Source: Porphyra umbilicalis (taxonomy: Eukaryota > Rhodophyta > Bangiophyceae > Bangiales > Bangiaceae). Taken from it: a stretch of DNA of 64,000 nt. The DNA lies in NCBI GenBank assembly GCA_002049455.2, contig KV919093.1, positions 18,866-82,865 on the forward strand. The letters are read 5' to 3'. The notes beneath the pieces were generated by a model, which worked only from the letters and a program-made list of their open reading frames with translations, ran no database searches and had not been told where the DNA came from. Both the position numbers and the translations under genes were made by a program. Shown here in pieces: positions 28,962 through 40,575 of this stretch (the first letter of the stretch is position 1; each line of letters begins with the position of its first letter).

Positions 28962-29350
28962 ATTGCTGATTCCCGAATTTTGTCCTGGTGGACAGAGACT
29001 GACTTGCGGACTGACTCTATCCACCAACCAGATGCGCCCCTGGGACTGACTTGGTGCTCCTGATTGCTTACATGTGCCCATACAGCTTGGAAATCAACAT
29101 CAGCTCCTCTTTTTTTCTGCACTTCTGGCAAGGAGACAGTAGAAAATTTTGGGCAGCTTGCTCCGTGCCAAGAAAATCGGATCAAGCAACTACAAACAGT
29201 GAGTTCTGCTAGATGCAAGGTCCTGGTACCGAATGCGGGCTTTCTATTGGCTTCGATGCCTTCTTACTGTCGTTTTAAACCAATAGAGTGCTCTTATTCA
29301 GAGTCAGTCTCTGTCTCTGTCCCGCAGGACAAAATTCGGGGATCAGCAAT
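28962..29350. repeat. Second inverted repeat adjoining the first
   Basis: Arm 28962-29003 begins exactly where the first hairpin ends. Its complement lies at 29303-29350, near-identical apart from a 6-base insertion (CTCTGT). The arms enclose about 300 bases of unrecognised sequence. Confidence 0.8.
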
Positions 29351-29585
29351 CGGTGGTCAAAGTATTAATAGGCAAGATCAAACCGTGACGCGCACCGCGT
29401 CGACTCGCCTTGATCCGCTGCGCGCGAGGCCGCGCGCGCGGCCTCCCGGCGCTCGCCGCTCTCTGGACCGCGTCGCCCGTCCCCCACCACCCCCGCCTGC
29501 CCGCGCCCCAGCAACCCGCCGACCGACGGGCTCGCCTACCCCCACCGACTCTCCCGCAAACGCCCCCCCCCCCCCTCCCCTAACG

Positions 29586-31161
29586 ATGCGCCCCCCCCTT
29601 TTCCGCTCCCACATCAACAGCCTCCTCTACGCCCCCGCCGCGGCGGCCGGCGGCGGCGGCTACTTCACAACGTCCCCCATCCTGCGCCCCCCCCCTGGGC
29701 GTGGCCCTACGCCGACCGCGCCGCGTACGAGGCGGCGGTTGCGGCCCGCTTCCCCGCGGGCACCCACGGGTGGATGACGCCGGCGGAAAAGTTCTCGCCC
29801 CACTATGGGGCGGCCGTCGGCCGCCGCGTCGCCGCCGCCGCCGCGGGCGGCGCGGCCGCCGCCACCGGCGGCCGCGTCGGCCTCGTCGAAGTCGGCGCCG
29901 GCACGGGGACCCTCGCGGTGGATGCGTTGCGGCTACTCGGACCGTCGGTGCCGTACGTGTCGGTGGAGGCGAGTGCGGAGTTGGCCGCCGCGCAGGTGCG
30001 CCGCTTGGCCGAGGTGGGGGGGGGGGGGGGCGGGGGGGGGGCGCAACGGCAGCGGCGACGGCGGCGGGGGCGGCGGGGGCGGCGGCGGACGCGCCCGCGT
30101 GCCGGACGGTCCTCCGCGCCGACGCGCGTTGTCGGGCGGCGTGGCACGCGGCGCTGGCGGCGGTTGCCGACGGGTGGGGTGGCGGGTCGGAGCACGCCGA
30201 CGGCGGCGGCGGCGACGGCGACGGCGACGGCGGCGGCGGCGGGCGCGGCGGCACCCTCCACGTCGTGGCGTGTGAGGTGCTCGACAACCTGCCGCACGAC
30301 CGGGTGCGGTGGGGCGGCGACGGTGCCGGCTGGCAACAGTGCCGGGTGGTGCTCCCCGAGGCGGGGGAGCCCCACGGGGTGGGTTTGGCGTGGGAGCCCC
30401 TCACCGACCCGCTCATCGTGCGCGCCATGGACGTGTACGGGTTGTGGGGGGCGGGGGGGGGCACGGGGGGGGGGGGTGGCCCCGCCCGACGGCGGCGACG
30501 GCGACGGCGCGCTCGCCGCCGCCCACCGGTGGCTGCGCGCCGCCCTCGACGGGCTGCTCGGGGCGGGTGGGGGCGGAGGGGGCGGCGGCACCGCCGCCGC
30601 CGCCGACGTGTACGTGCCGACCGGCGCGGTGGCCACCCTCACCGCCCTCGCGCGGGTGCTCGCCGACGGCCGACGGCGGGCCCCCCCCCCCCACACCGCC
30701 AACGCTCCCACGACGCCGTGGCCCTTTCACACCCTCTGCCTGACACTCGCCGACTTTACGGTGCTCGACGGGGCCGTGTCGGGCGCGGGCGGCCCGGTCG
30801 TCCAGCGCGTCGTCGGCGGCCGCGCCGTCACCTACGCGTCGGTGGAGGGGGCGCCGGCCGGCGGCGCCGTCGACGTGCTCTTCCCGACAGACTTTGGGGG
30901 GCTCGCCGCCGCCACGCGGGCGGCGTTTGGGGCGGCCGCCAGTGCCGGCCGGCGCGCGCGGGTGACGACCCGCGTCGTGCGCCACGCCGCGTTTATGGAC
31001 GCGTACGGGGTGCCCCCGGGGGGGGGGGGGGAGGGAGTCCGACGCGCTGCACGGGGGACGGGTATGACCCGGCGACGGCCGAGTTCCGCAACGCCGCCAT
31101 GCTCCTCGCCGAGGTGTCGCTTGGGGGGGCGGGGGGGGGGGACGGGACGACGACGCGGTGA
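29586..31161 (+). CDS. MidA/NDUFAF7-like SAM-dependent methyltransferase, frame interrupted
   Basis: By family this is a mitochondrial arginine methyltransferase that helps assemble respiratory complex I (NDUFAF7 modifies NDUFS2). ATG at 29586. YFTTSP and MTPAEKFSPHYGAAV form the N-terminal core. GLVEVGAGTGTLAVDAL is the SAM-binding motif I. ACEVLDNLPHDRV matches the family NExLDAxPxxR block. VDVLFPTDFGGLA and TRVVRHAAFMDAYG come next, and YDPATAEFRNAAMLLAEVS is the C-terminus. These pieces lie in different frames, switching at homopolymers near 29687-29695, 30018-30047, 30452-30478 and 31019-31032. Three switches fit a missing base and one an extra base. Conserved blocks resume after every switch, so assembly error is likelier than decay. 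A targeting peptide is not obvious from the visible N-terminus. Confidence 0.7.
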
Positions 31162-34100
31162 GGGGAGACCCGTACCGCTGCCGCCGTCGGACGCGGCTGG
31201 GCGGGCGCCAGGCGCGTCACGGGCGCGCGCCGGCGTCGGCCGACCGTGCCGACGCGGCCGCCACCACAGTGGCGCTGCCGCGTGTGTGACTGTGACGGTC
31301 GTCGGGGGGCGGCGGTGGCTGGCAACGCCGGGCCGCCGCCTGGAACATCCCGTCCGTAGCGCCCAACCGCGGCGCCATCCGTGGGCGCAAACATCGTCGG
31401 GGCCGTCCCGCGTCGGCACGGAGCGGCGCGAGGTGGCGGCTGCCAACGCACAGCAAGGTCGGGTTTGTAGCCACAGCTCAGCAAGGCGCCTCTGCCCGCC
31501 GCCGGGTCGGCCGTCTGGAACGACGCCCTGGGCTCGTGCGCTACAGCTCGGCGGCGCCAAGCGTTGCAGCGTGTGACTGCCGCCCACCCCCAACCCCACC
31601 CCAACCACCCCTCCTCGTACTCGAGTGTCAACACTCCCCCGTTTCGCCGTCTGCGGCTGCGGCCACGACCAGACCCCACGCGGCGCTCCCGCCAACGCGC
31701 TTCGTCAGGGCCTCCCTCCCGCTACTTTTGTTCAGACTGGCCCGCGCTAGTTGTCAGGCGCGCGGGCATGCCGCACAGGCGTCGCCCCCCCTTGGACGCG
31801 TCGTGGGTGCCGCCTGGCCCCCCGCCGATTGTACGAGGCGGATCCGCGCTGGCCGGATCCCCGGCTCGCCGTCCAGGTCACTGACGTAGCCGCCGGCAGG
31901 CTCCGGTACGCGTGCATGGCGGGCGGTCGAGGAGCAGACATCCCGGCCCGCAAGTGTGACAGCTGGCCGCCACGGCAACGCCCGCGGGCTCCTTCCACAG
32001 ATAGAGCCGGCTCACTGGAGTGGATGGCGGCGGGGGAGCACTCGGCTGGGCCCACCGGGGCCTTTACAGGCCGCCACGCGGGGGCGAAACGACACGAAGC
32101 CTTGCGGCGGGAGCGGGGCGGGTCACTGGCCGGCGTCGTTGGCGGCCCGCGTGGGTGCTGCACCCGCGCGGCACACAGCGCGCGCGGTCGCCTCGTCGGG
32201 CCCTGATCGCGCCCCGGGCCACGCGTGCGGCTGCGCCAGCGAGTGGGTCCACGTGGCTCATGGCCTCCCAACCGTCGGGCCCCCCACTGCGCCGTGTGCA
32301 GCGGGGTTTCAAAAAAGCAGGTTGTGCTGGACCTGGACCTGGCACCTGGACCTGGCAATCGGCGGAATGCGCATGTGTCCGGTACTAGGGCTTGACGTCG
32401 AAATCTGACCGAAGGCTTCACGACCATCCAAGAATAGAACTGCATTTTTGGTAAGGCCGATCTTAAGTCTACGCTCATCTTCAGTATCATGCCATTTGCC
32501 AGCTGGTCTTCACGCATGTTTACGTCATCAAGTCGGCTGATATGTAGGTCGCCTACACGGGGCAGCGATGATAAGCCACTGGCCTCTACGAGAAGCCAAG
32601 GCACTGCGCTTCTCGAGCAGGAGGGCTGTCACCAGGCTCGCCTAACTGATTGTGAGCTTCTTCAAGCTTGTCGAGTGCGTGGCTATGGTCGGGCAACATA
32701 GACCTATTAAACCATGCCTGCCGGCAGGTCGTCTCGCGTGCCTCTCCGTGTTTGCTGATGGAGCATGATGGCTTGCGTTCACTGGTGCACAGCCAATACG
32801 TACGAGGCGTTTGGTTGACACGGGACGCAGCTTCAGTAAGATCTCCAGTCCCGCCGCGGCACTCTACAGGACAAACCAGGTACCAGATGAGATTTGTTTC
32901 CATGATGGTCATGTAAATATCGCTAGATGGTAACTTTCTGATGCACGTCCCGCCCGAATGCCAAAGCAAGAATCTGTGCTCTCGACTGGGACCATATGTC
33001 AAATCAGTAACTGTGAGAGACTCACATTGAACTATGTGATCGAGGGGTTGAACTGAACCTGCGGATGAGCGGAGAACCGGAGTTTGGGAACCAACCAGCG
33101 GGCCCGGGCGAGCGGACCGGGCGGGGGCCCCTAGGGCGCTTGTGGTCGGCGCGGCGGCAGCTGCGCGGCATTGCGTGGATTGGGTGGTTGGGCGCGGCCG
33201 CTGGGGCAACGCGCAAGCGTCCGCACCAACCGCACTCTATTTTGGCCCGCTTGCCCCAGCGCCGCAGGCGCAACGGGGGAACGCACGCGCGGCTTGCATG
33301 GTTTTTTTTTTTTTTCTTTTTTCTTCAGCCAGCATCATTCTGGCTATGATAGGGCCGGCGGCAGCCGCCTCACCGCGGCGCGCCGCCAAGGCCAATACGT
33401 GCGGCTCCGCGGTGCGCAGCACACACCCGCTGGCACGCAGGTCTCTGGCGCGGCCCGGGGCCGCGCGCTCCGGGTGCCGCGCCCACAGCCGCGCACGTTA
33501 TTTTTATCGCGCGCGTGCTGTGGGTGCTGCGCAATCCGCATCCAACAGTCGCGTCAGCCGGCCCACTGGCAGCTGACTGGCTGGCGGCCCCGGCCTGAGG
33601 GAGCCCCGCCGGCGCATGTACGTAGCCGTCGCGGCGCGCAGGGGGGGCGCGGGCCGGCTGCTGAGGGCGGGGGCGGCCCCCCGCCACCGCTGTTTGGTGG
33701 TCCCCATGCGGGGTGAGGCGGCTCTGCGCCTCGGCTGACGGCACTGGATGCCGCCCCGGCGCGCCCGCACACGCCCCCTTTTTCTCTTCGAGGGCGCGGC
33801 TCGGCCCATTGTCTTTAGCATGGGGGTCTGAGGCGCCCTCACACAGTCGCGGCGCCATGCTGCACCACGCAATGCACGTGCTGGTCGGACGGGTGACGCG
33901 GTCACGGCGGGCGAGCCCCGCGCGGGCGTCCACCAGACAGAACAGCAAGGACCCCGCCGGCTGCTGACGGGCCGCTTCGGCCGAGCCGCAACCTCCCGCC
34001 GCAACGGCGTGAGTGCAGCGTCAACGCGGCGCGGTGCAACCACGTCGCACGGCGCACAGGAGGCAGCGGGGGCGCCCGGGCGCCCCGGCGTCCCCCCCAG

Positions 34101-35786
34101 TGGACCCCCCTTTCCGTCCCACCGCCAAACGCAACGCAACGGCGGCTGCGGCCCCGCCGCCCGAGGCTCCCGCAACGGGCGGGGGTGTGACAGCTGGCCC
34201 GCCGCCTCTCCTTGCGGTGCCAGGGGGGGGGGAGGGCGCACCGCAGCGCGTCGGGCGGCCTCTACGACGCCGCGCGCGGCCCATTGCATGGGGTGCCGCC
34301 CCCACAGCCCCCCTGGTGGGTGCCCACCTGTTTTTTTTTTGGTGGGATTCGCGCCCCGCCAGGTCTTCCGCAGCCCCGACCCCACGGCGGTTGCGGGCCG
34401 CGTCGGCGGGCCGCGTCGGCGGGCCGCGTTGCGTTGCAGTCGCGGTGGGGGCCGTCGCGCCTGCTTCCCGCGCCCGCTGCTCTCGGTGCGGCACGGTGCA
34501 CGTGCCCTCGTCGGGCGCGTGGGGCACCCCCCGCACAGCCCGCCGAGCGATGCGGCGGCGGTGCCGCGCTCCCCTGCCTGTCGTCGCCTGAGGACACCCC
34601 TCCCGCGTCGCGCCGCGCCGCCCAAGCCCCCCGCCGCGTGCCGCGCAGCGGGAACCGCACCGCACCCCACCCCTCCCCTCCTCCGCCCAGCGGGGGCACA
34701 CCACGCGCGCCGCCGTGCCCCAAAGCCGCCGCTGTTGGACACAGCCTCGCGCGGGGAGCCGCCCCCACACCCTCTGCGCGTTGACACTTTGCAGGGCGGC
34801 GTGCCCGACGTGGCCGCCCCGCCCGGCCCTCGGATCGGGGGGCGCTACGTTGGGGGCGTGCCCCACGCGGCGCGTCGCGTGTGTTCCTTGCTGGCTCCCA
34901 CACCTCGCCGACGCCCGTCCGTCCGTCGACGACGTTTGTTGACGCTGCCGCGCCTCGTCAGACCGCGTGTGGGAGGGGTGTGTGTGTGTGCCGCCGTGTC
35001 GCGTCGAGCAACGACGACCGCAGCCGCGTGGCGGGCGGCGCCGCCGGGGGGGTGCCGCCCATCCCGCACTGCCTCCGGTGGGAGGGAGGGGGGGGGGCCG
35101 TCGCCGCGGCGCGTCAGGGTGGGGGTTGGTGACGCGGACGCAGCCGCGTCCGTCGGTGGCGCGCCGTGCACACCCCTCCCTACCACACGCGGAGGGGCCC
35201 ACGACGACGGGCACCCCCGCGCCAGGCCGCGCCGACGCGCCCAGTGCCGCTGCGGGTCGCCCGCGGGAGGTGCGCGGGGCGGGCGGTTAAAGGCGGGCGA
35301 GAGCGTCCACCCGCCGTGGGTCGCACGCCCGCGTGTGGGTGGACGCGGCGGCTGTGCCTCTCTGCTTGCCCCCCGCCCCCGTTGCCGCCACGCTGCCGTT
35401 GCGGAGAGAAGCGGCGTTGGGCACCCCACCGCCACCGCGCGGGAGCTCGACGACGACCGCGCCGTGCACGGGCGGCTGCCGCGGGTGCCGGATCCGCCGG
35501 TGCGACGCCGCCGCCGCCGCCGTGCCCGGCGTGGGGCCCGACGCCCGACGGCGGCCGGCGGGTGCGCCCCCCCCCCCCACGACGGCCGATCCGGGGCGAC
35601 GCCGGTGCGCGGGTCCGCCGCGGCCCGCCGGCGCGCCCGCGGCGGATCCGGGTGCGGGCGCCCCCCCGGCGGCGGCGCCCCTGCCGTCGCTGCCGCCGCT
35701 GCTCGCACCGCCGCCGCCGCCGCCGCTGGCGCCGGTGCGGCGGCACGGGGTGCCCCCCCCCCCACCCCCGCCCCCCGCCGGCGGCC
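31162..35786. other. Long spacer, no recognised gene
   Basis: 31162-32300 is GC-rich. 32300-33060 has ordinary composition with a short CCTGGA-type repeat at 32328-32358, and minus-strand open frames of about 200 codons that I cannot assign. 33302-33322 is T-rich (14 T, C, 6 T). 33400-35786 is GC-rich and open in several frames on both strands without conserved motifs. The last few hundred bases should be the leader of the zinc-finger gene. Confidence 0.5.
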
Positions 35787-36000
35787 ATGGCCGCCCGCCC
35801 GAGCGGCGAGATGTTTCGCAACCCCGCCGTCGGCGCGCTCTCCCTCTCGGGCGAACTCCGCTCCATGGAGGCGGCGGGCGCGCACTCGCTGCTGACCATC
35901 CGGGAGGGGCGGCACCCGAGTTTGGCGCCGCCCCCGCCGCCGCTCGGCGGCGGCGGCCACCGCCGGGGGGGGGGCGCCACCGCCGACCGCGGCGGCGGCG

Positions 36001-36031
<31 letters not shown>

Positions 36032-37904
36032 CCCGTTTGGGGCGCCGCTCAGCCGGGCGGGGAGCTCCATGGTCGGGCCGCCGCCGCCCCTCTCCCGCTG
36101 CGGCAGCAGCGCGCTCGGCGGCGCCTTTTCGGCGTCCCCCCTGCCGAGCCAATCCCCCTCCCCTGCCGCCCTCTCGTCGGCGTGCGCGTCGCTGCTGCAG
36201 CGGTCGGGCGGCGGCGGCGCTTTCGACATTAACATGGTGCCGGCGCGGGTGCCGGCGGCGGCGCCCGCCGCCGCCGCCCCGCCGCCGCCGCCGCCGCCGC
36301 CGCCGCGCCCGTCCGACGCGCCTTTTCCGATGGCGCTCTCCAACGTCTCCCTCGCCTCGGTGCCGTCGGGGGTGGCGGCGGCGGGGGGTGGCGTCCCCCC
36401 CGCCGGCCCCACCGACGCGTGGGCGGCGGGCGCGCCGCCGCCGCCGCCGCCGCGGCGGCTGCCGTCCCTCCGCGACGCCCTCTCCGCGGCCGCCGCCGGC
36501 ACGTCCGGGGCGGCCATGGACATGGACGGCGACGGGCATTCGCCGCTGACGCCGCTCACCCCGCTCACGCCGCTCACGCCGCTGCTCGTGCGGCCGGCGT
36601 CGGCGCCCGTCAATGCGCTGCCGGCGGCCGCCGGCGCGACGGCCGTCGACGGCGGGCTGGCCTTTCCCCGCGCCGCGTCGGACGTGGTCGGCACGCCCAC
36701 CACGGCGGCGGCGCCGCCGCCGCCGACGCGGGGCGTGCCGTGGACGCCGCCCCCACTGGTCGCCGTGGAGCCCCCCGTGTTGCCGCCCCTCCGCACGTCC
36801 GCGTTGCGGCCGCGGTGGACGCCCCCGCCGCGGCCGGCGGCGCCCGAGTGGATGCCCCGCGCCGACTCGTCGCGCACGCTGCTGCCGGCGGTGGGGCCGC
36901 CGCCGCCCCTCGCGCCGCCGCGGGATCGGGGCGCGGCGGCGGCGGCGGCGGCGGGCGGCGCCGCACCGCCGCCACCGCCGTCACTCGGACCGTCGGCGTG
37001 GATGGAGGGGCCGGCGCGCTCCCTGTCGGCGCCCGCCGTGCGCGCGCGCGCAATGGCCCTGCCGGCCGTCGGCGGTGTGGGCGGGGGGGGCGGCCCCGTC
37101 GGCGGCGGCGGCGGCGGCGCACCCCAGCCACCGCCGCCGCCGCCGATGGGCGGACCGCGGCCGCACGAGGTGGCCGCCACGCTCGCGGCGCTGCGCCACG
37201 CGCCCGTCGGCCCGCCGCCGCCCTTTGGCGCGGCCGCCTACGCGTCGCCGACGCGGCGGCTGCTGCCGGCCGTAACCGTGGAAGAGGAGGATGAGGAGAT
37301 GGGCATCGGCTCTGTGTCGCCGCCGCCGCCCTTTGGTGGGGGCGGCGGAGGGCACTTTGGCGCCTATGACGGCTCGGCCGGCCGCCGCACGCGGAGCTAC
37401 CAACTCGAGCCGCCCCCACGCCGCGACGGCGGCGGCTGGGGCGGTGCCGCGTCGGCCGACGGGCCGCCGCCGCCGCCCGTGGGCGCGGCGGGGCGCAGCC
37501 GCAGCGGCGGGCCGCCGCTGCCGGGCCACCCGTCGCCGTTGATTAGCCTCGACGAGCGGGGGGGGGCGGGTGGGGGGGCGGGCGCCGCCGCGCCCGGCAG
37601 CCCGGCGGCGCCGAGCACCCCCGGCGGGGGGGCCAGCAGCAGCGCCGGCGGCGGCGCCCCCTGCGCCTACGCCGGCTGCGCCTTCCGCACGTCACGCAAC
37701 GGGCAAATGACGCGGCACGTCAACCGCGTGCACCTCAAGCTGCGGCCGTACGCGTGTGGGGTGTGCGCGACGCCGTTTGCGTCGCGCAGCGACCGCAACC
37801 GGCACATCAAGTTGCGGCACGGGCCGCCAGAGGGGGGTGGCGAGGGGGGGGGGGGGGGGGGGGGACATGGGGGGGGGGGGGGGGGCGCCGCGGGCGCCCC
37901 GTGA
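35787..37904 (+). CDS. C2H2 zinc-finger protein, Pro/Gly/Ala-rich
   Basis: A probable nucleic-acid-binding protein of about 705 residues in one exon, starting at a GCCATGG context ATG (35787). The N-terminus (MAARPSGEMFRNPAVGALSL) and ~600 residues of Pro/Gly/Ala-rich, likely disordered sequence precede two C-terminal fingers. Finger 1 is C626-x4-C631-x12-H644-x4-H649. Finger 2 is C657-x2-C660-x12-H673-x4-H678. They are joined by a 7-residue linker ending Pro-Tyr-Ala, like the Kruppel-type TGEKPY linker. Two fingers alone usually give modest specificity, so it may dimerise or act with partners. Near 36546-36585 a Leu-Thr-Pro repeat (PLTPLTPLTPL) could be a proline-directed kinase target. No frameshift is needed despite the GC content. 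Confidence 0.75.
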
Positions 37905-39067
37905 TGGGGCCGGGGTGGGGGGGGCGGGGAGGGGCGGGGCGGGGCGGGGAGGGCGGTGGGGGGGAGAGGAGGCGCCCCCGAGCGCGGCCGACCGCGCCGC
38001 CGCTGCGCCGCCGCGGCGTCGGCGGCGCCATTTTTTTTCATTGTCCTTGTTTCCACGCGCACGCTTGTCGACGGCGCGGCGGGCGCCGCGGCGCAGCCGA
38101 CCACGCGGGGGTGCGCGCGGCGGCGGCGTCTGCTCCGTGCCGCGAGGGCCCACCCGTGGCTCACCCATGGCTCACCCATCCAGGCGCCAGGGCCAGAGCA
38201 TGCTCTGGCGCCTTCTGCAACAGCGGCTGACGACTGCGCAGGGCCATACAGTGTGGCCGGGTTTGTGGGGGCCACTTTGCTAGCGTAGCTTCTACATCCC
38301 CAACAACTCTCAGTGGCCCACGTGGCAATGGAACCGCGCACGGATTGACTGCTAAGTGGAACCTCTGTGGTTTGCCACGTAAAATTAAGACTTGGGCGAA
38401 ATGGCCCTGCAGTCGTGGTCCGGATCGCAGAGCCGACTGAACTGGCAACATCCCCCAGCAGCTCAACCCCGACCTCATCGCCGTTCATCCTGTGGCTCCC
38501 GTACAAAAGACCAAGCACCATGACGCACATGCGCTGCAGCTCGCGCGAGTTGTTGAGCCGCTGTAATGTCGCGTCGTCGCCGCGCACACCGCCGCTGACG
38601 TGAACCATGTGAACACGACTCGCTGGACTACCAATGTTTTCAGAATGGTTGAGCAGCCCGAAAGCATAGCGCATGGGCCAAGTGACCTCTTGGATATGTG
38701 AAACAAGCAAAGAGAAAGGGGGGGGGGTGCACACGGGCCCGCCTTCAACTGCCGTGGCGGCACGCTGTCCTATCGTGTAGAAGCTGTTGTTTTGAAGCGT
38801 GTGCCGGCCGTGGAGGAAGCACCGACAGAAGTCGGCAGTGTCGCGGAGAAGATTTATGTGTAGAGCGGGTGGGGTGTAGCCGACGCTCTGGTGATGAACG
38901 TCGTGTGCATCCATGTCGACTCTTTCAGTGTCTTCTCTCAGTTTTCCCCGAATGTCATTGAGGATGAAGACATTTTCGCGAAGCTTCGCTCCCAGCACAC
39001 CATTCAGTGCAAGACTTTCACAGGTATTTGTGACTATTTGAGATGGAAATCCACCCTCCCGTCTCAT
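37667..39067 (-). CDS. Unrecognised open frame with codon use unlike neighbours
   Basis: A 466-codon frame runs from an ATG at 39067. The part from 39067 to about 38160 lies in DNA of ordinary composition, where a chance frame of ~300 codons is improbable. It reads as normal protein (for example HINLLRDTADFCRCFLHG, RYAFGLLNHSENIG, RELQRMCVMVLGLLYG). Third codon positions are mixed, whereas recognised genes here are nearly all G/C-ending. The distal part (38160-37667) is GC-rich, overlaps the 3' end of the zinc-finger gene on the other strand, and is probably only accidentally open. I recognise no family or motif. It could be a lineage-specific gene, a viral or transposon remnant, or an exon of a larger gene. 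Confidence 0.3.
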   Translation of the reverse strand: MRREGGFPSQIVTNTCESLALNGVLGAKLRENVFILNDIRGKLREDTERVDMDAHDVHHQSVGYTPPALHINLLRDTADFCRCFLHGRHTLQNNSFYTIGQRAATAVEGGPVCTPPPFSLLVSHIQEVTWPMRYAFGLLNHSENIGSPASRVHMVHVSGGVRGDDATLQRLNNSRELQRMCVMVLGLLYGSHRMNGDEVGVELLGDVASSVGSAIRTTTAGPFRPSLNFTWQTTEVPLSSQSVRGSIATWATESCWGCRSYASKVAPTNPATLYGPAQSSAAVAEGARACSGPGAWMGEPWVSHGWALAARSRRRRRAHPRVVGCAAAPAAPSTSVRVETRTMKKNGAADAAAAQRRRGRPRSGAPPLPPTALPAPPRPSPPPPPRPHHGAPAAPPPPPPCPPPPPPPSPPPSGGPCRNLMCRLRSLRDANGVAHTPHAYGRSLRCTRLTCRVICPLRDVRKAQPA

Positions 39068-40575
39068 ACATCGCTGTCAGCAGTGTGCGTCTCACCTCCT
39101 GGCTCACGCCATCTGTCTGCGGGCAGCGGTGCCACCGCCCACCCCCCTCTGAGCCGTCCCTGAGCACGATTCACGGTCTGCGCGGTGGTCTCCAGTCTCC
39201 GATCCCGATACCCTACACGAAGCACCCGGAAACTGTGAATCGTCCTCTGCCACGCGCACTGGGACTGCTCTTGGCGCACGGGCGCACACACGACCTGATT
39301 CGGACTCCCTCGCAGTGCCAGCACAACCACCCGAGGCGCCAGCCGACGGGCCACCCACCCCCCCCAACAGCGCTGTCTTGATTGGCCTTGCACACCCGGC
39401 CACCCGGCGGTGGGCCCCCGCGCAGCGGGCCCCGTCACCCAAACCCGTTGCGGCCGGCCCGCTGCCCGTGTGACGCGCCGCGGGGCTCGGGCGGCCCGAG
39501 CGAGACCTCCTCCTGCCTCCCCCGCCTTGACAGCACCCCTTGGGACGGCGGAGAGGCTCCACTCGTAGTCACCCGTCTTGGCCGCCGCGCCGCGATTGTG
39601 CACAAGACCGCGGTCGGATGAAGTGGGCGCCACCGGGCACGGGCAAGCGCGCGGTGCGGGGCACACACACCGGCGGCCGCGGGGGGCGGGGGGGGGCTTG
39701 GTTTAGAGCTGCGGTGACCGCACGGTGCACCGTGTCACCGGTGACGCGGCCGCCTCGCTGGCGCCGGCAGCGCAGGGGATGGGCTGGGGGGGGGAGGGAG
39801 GGGGTGTGGGAGCCGCACGCTCAGACGCACGCGGCGACGCCTCGGCTCCGGCGGTCGCGGGGGCAACGGGGGGGGGGGCAGGCGGCTGGCCGACGTCGCG
39901 CCCGCGCCGCGCCGCGTCCGCGGCGGGGACCGCGGCGGGCCGCACGCGCCCCCCCCCCCGCTGCCGCCGGCGGTGCCGGCACGCGCGCGCGCACACCGCC
40001 CGCGTCGCCCGCGGCGGGAGGGGCACCGCCGCGGCGGCGGCGGCCGCCACCCGCCCCCTCGGCGGGAGGCTCCCCGGCGGTGACGCGCCGCCGACCCAGA
40101 CGCTGCCGCAGCGTCCCGCCAGTGGGGGGTGCCGCGCGACGCGGCGCGGCCCGCGTGGCGACCGCCGTGGGTGCCGGTGGACTGTCTGTGGCCGTTTTTT
40201 GTTCTTGTTGTTTGACAGCGGAGCGGTTGGCGATTGGTAGCGCGGCTGTGCCCGCAGTCCTGCCGCCTGGCGGTGTCCGCCAAGGTGGCAACATCCGCAC
40301 CTGCCAGTGGTAGTGACGTGGTGGTAGTGTCGCCGCTCTCGGGTCGTCGGCTGGTCCTTGGGCAGTGGGGTTGTCCCCTCTCCTGCTGCCAGTCGGGTCG
40401 TCTTCCCTGGCATTTGGTTTCTGCTTTTCTGCTTGTTCCCCTCACCCCCCCCCCCCCCCCCTCAGCCACCCCCCTTCTCTATTATTCCCTATCCCCTATC
40501 CTCGCTTCCGCTCTTTCCCTTGAAGCGACTTCCCCCGCCTTTTTTCCTTTCCCCCAATCTTGCCGGCCGCCCCCC
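39068..40575. other. Spacer and leader of the 5-phosphatase gene
   Basis: 39068-39640 is moderately GC-rich. 39650-40180 is very GC-rich with no convincing frame. 40190-40575 is pyrimidine-rich on the plus strand (a poly-C at 40446-40460 and CCTTTTTTCC-type runs), probably the promoter and 5' UTR of the next gene. Confidence 0.5.

Larger units (their letters stand above)
25657..29585. other. Long spacer with nested inverted repeats
   Basis: 25657-27200 is GC-rich without a recognisable gene. 27200-29400 drops to ordinary composition. It includes a 173-codon minus frame (29081-28560) that overlaps the inverted repeats and resembles nothing I know. 29400-29585 is GC-rich again and should be the leader of the next gene. 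Confidence 0.5.

Noticed and set aside
34009..35895. 628-codon open frame on the plus strand upstream of the zinc-finger gene
   Set aside because: The region is ~75% or more G/C, where stop codons are rare and frames stay open on both strands. The translation is Arg/Pro-rich with no motif, and it is not in the frame of the zinc-finger protein.
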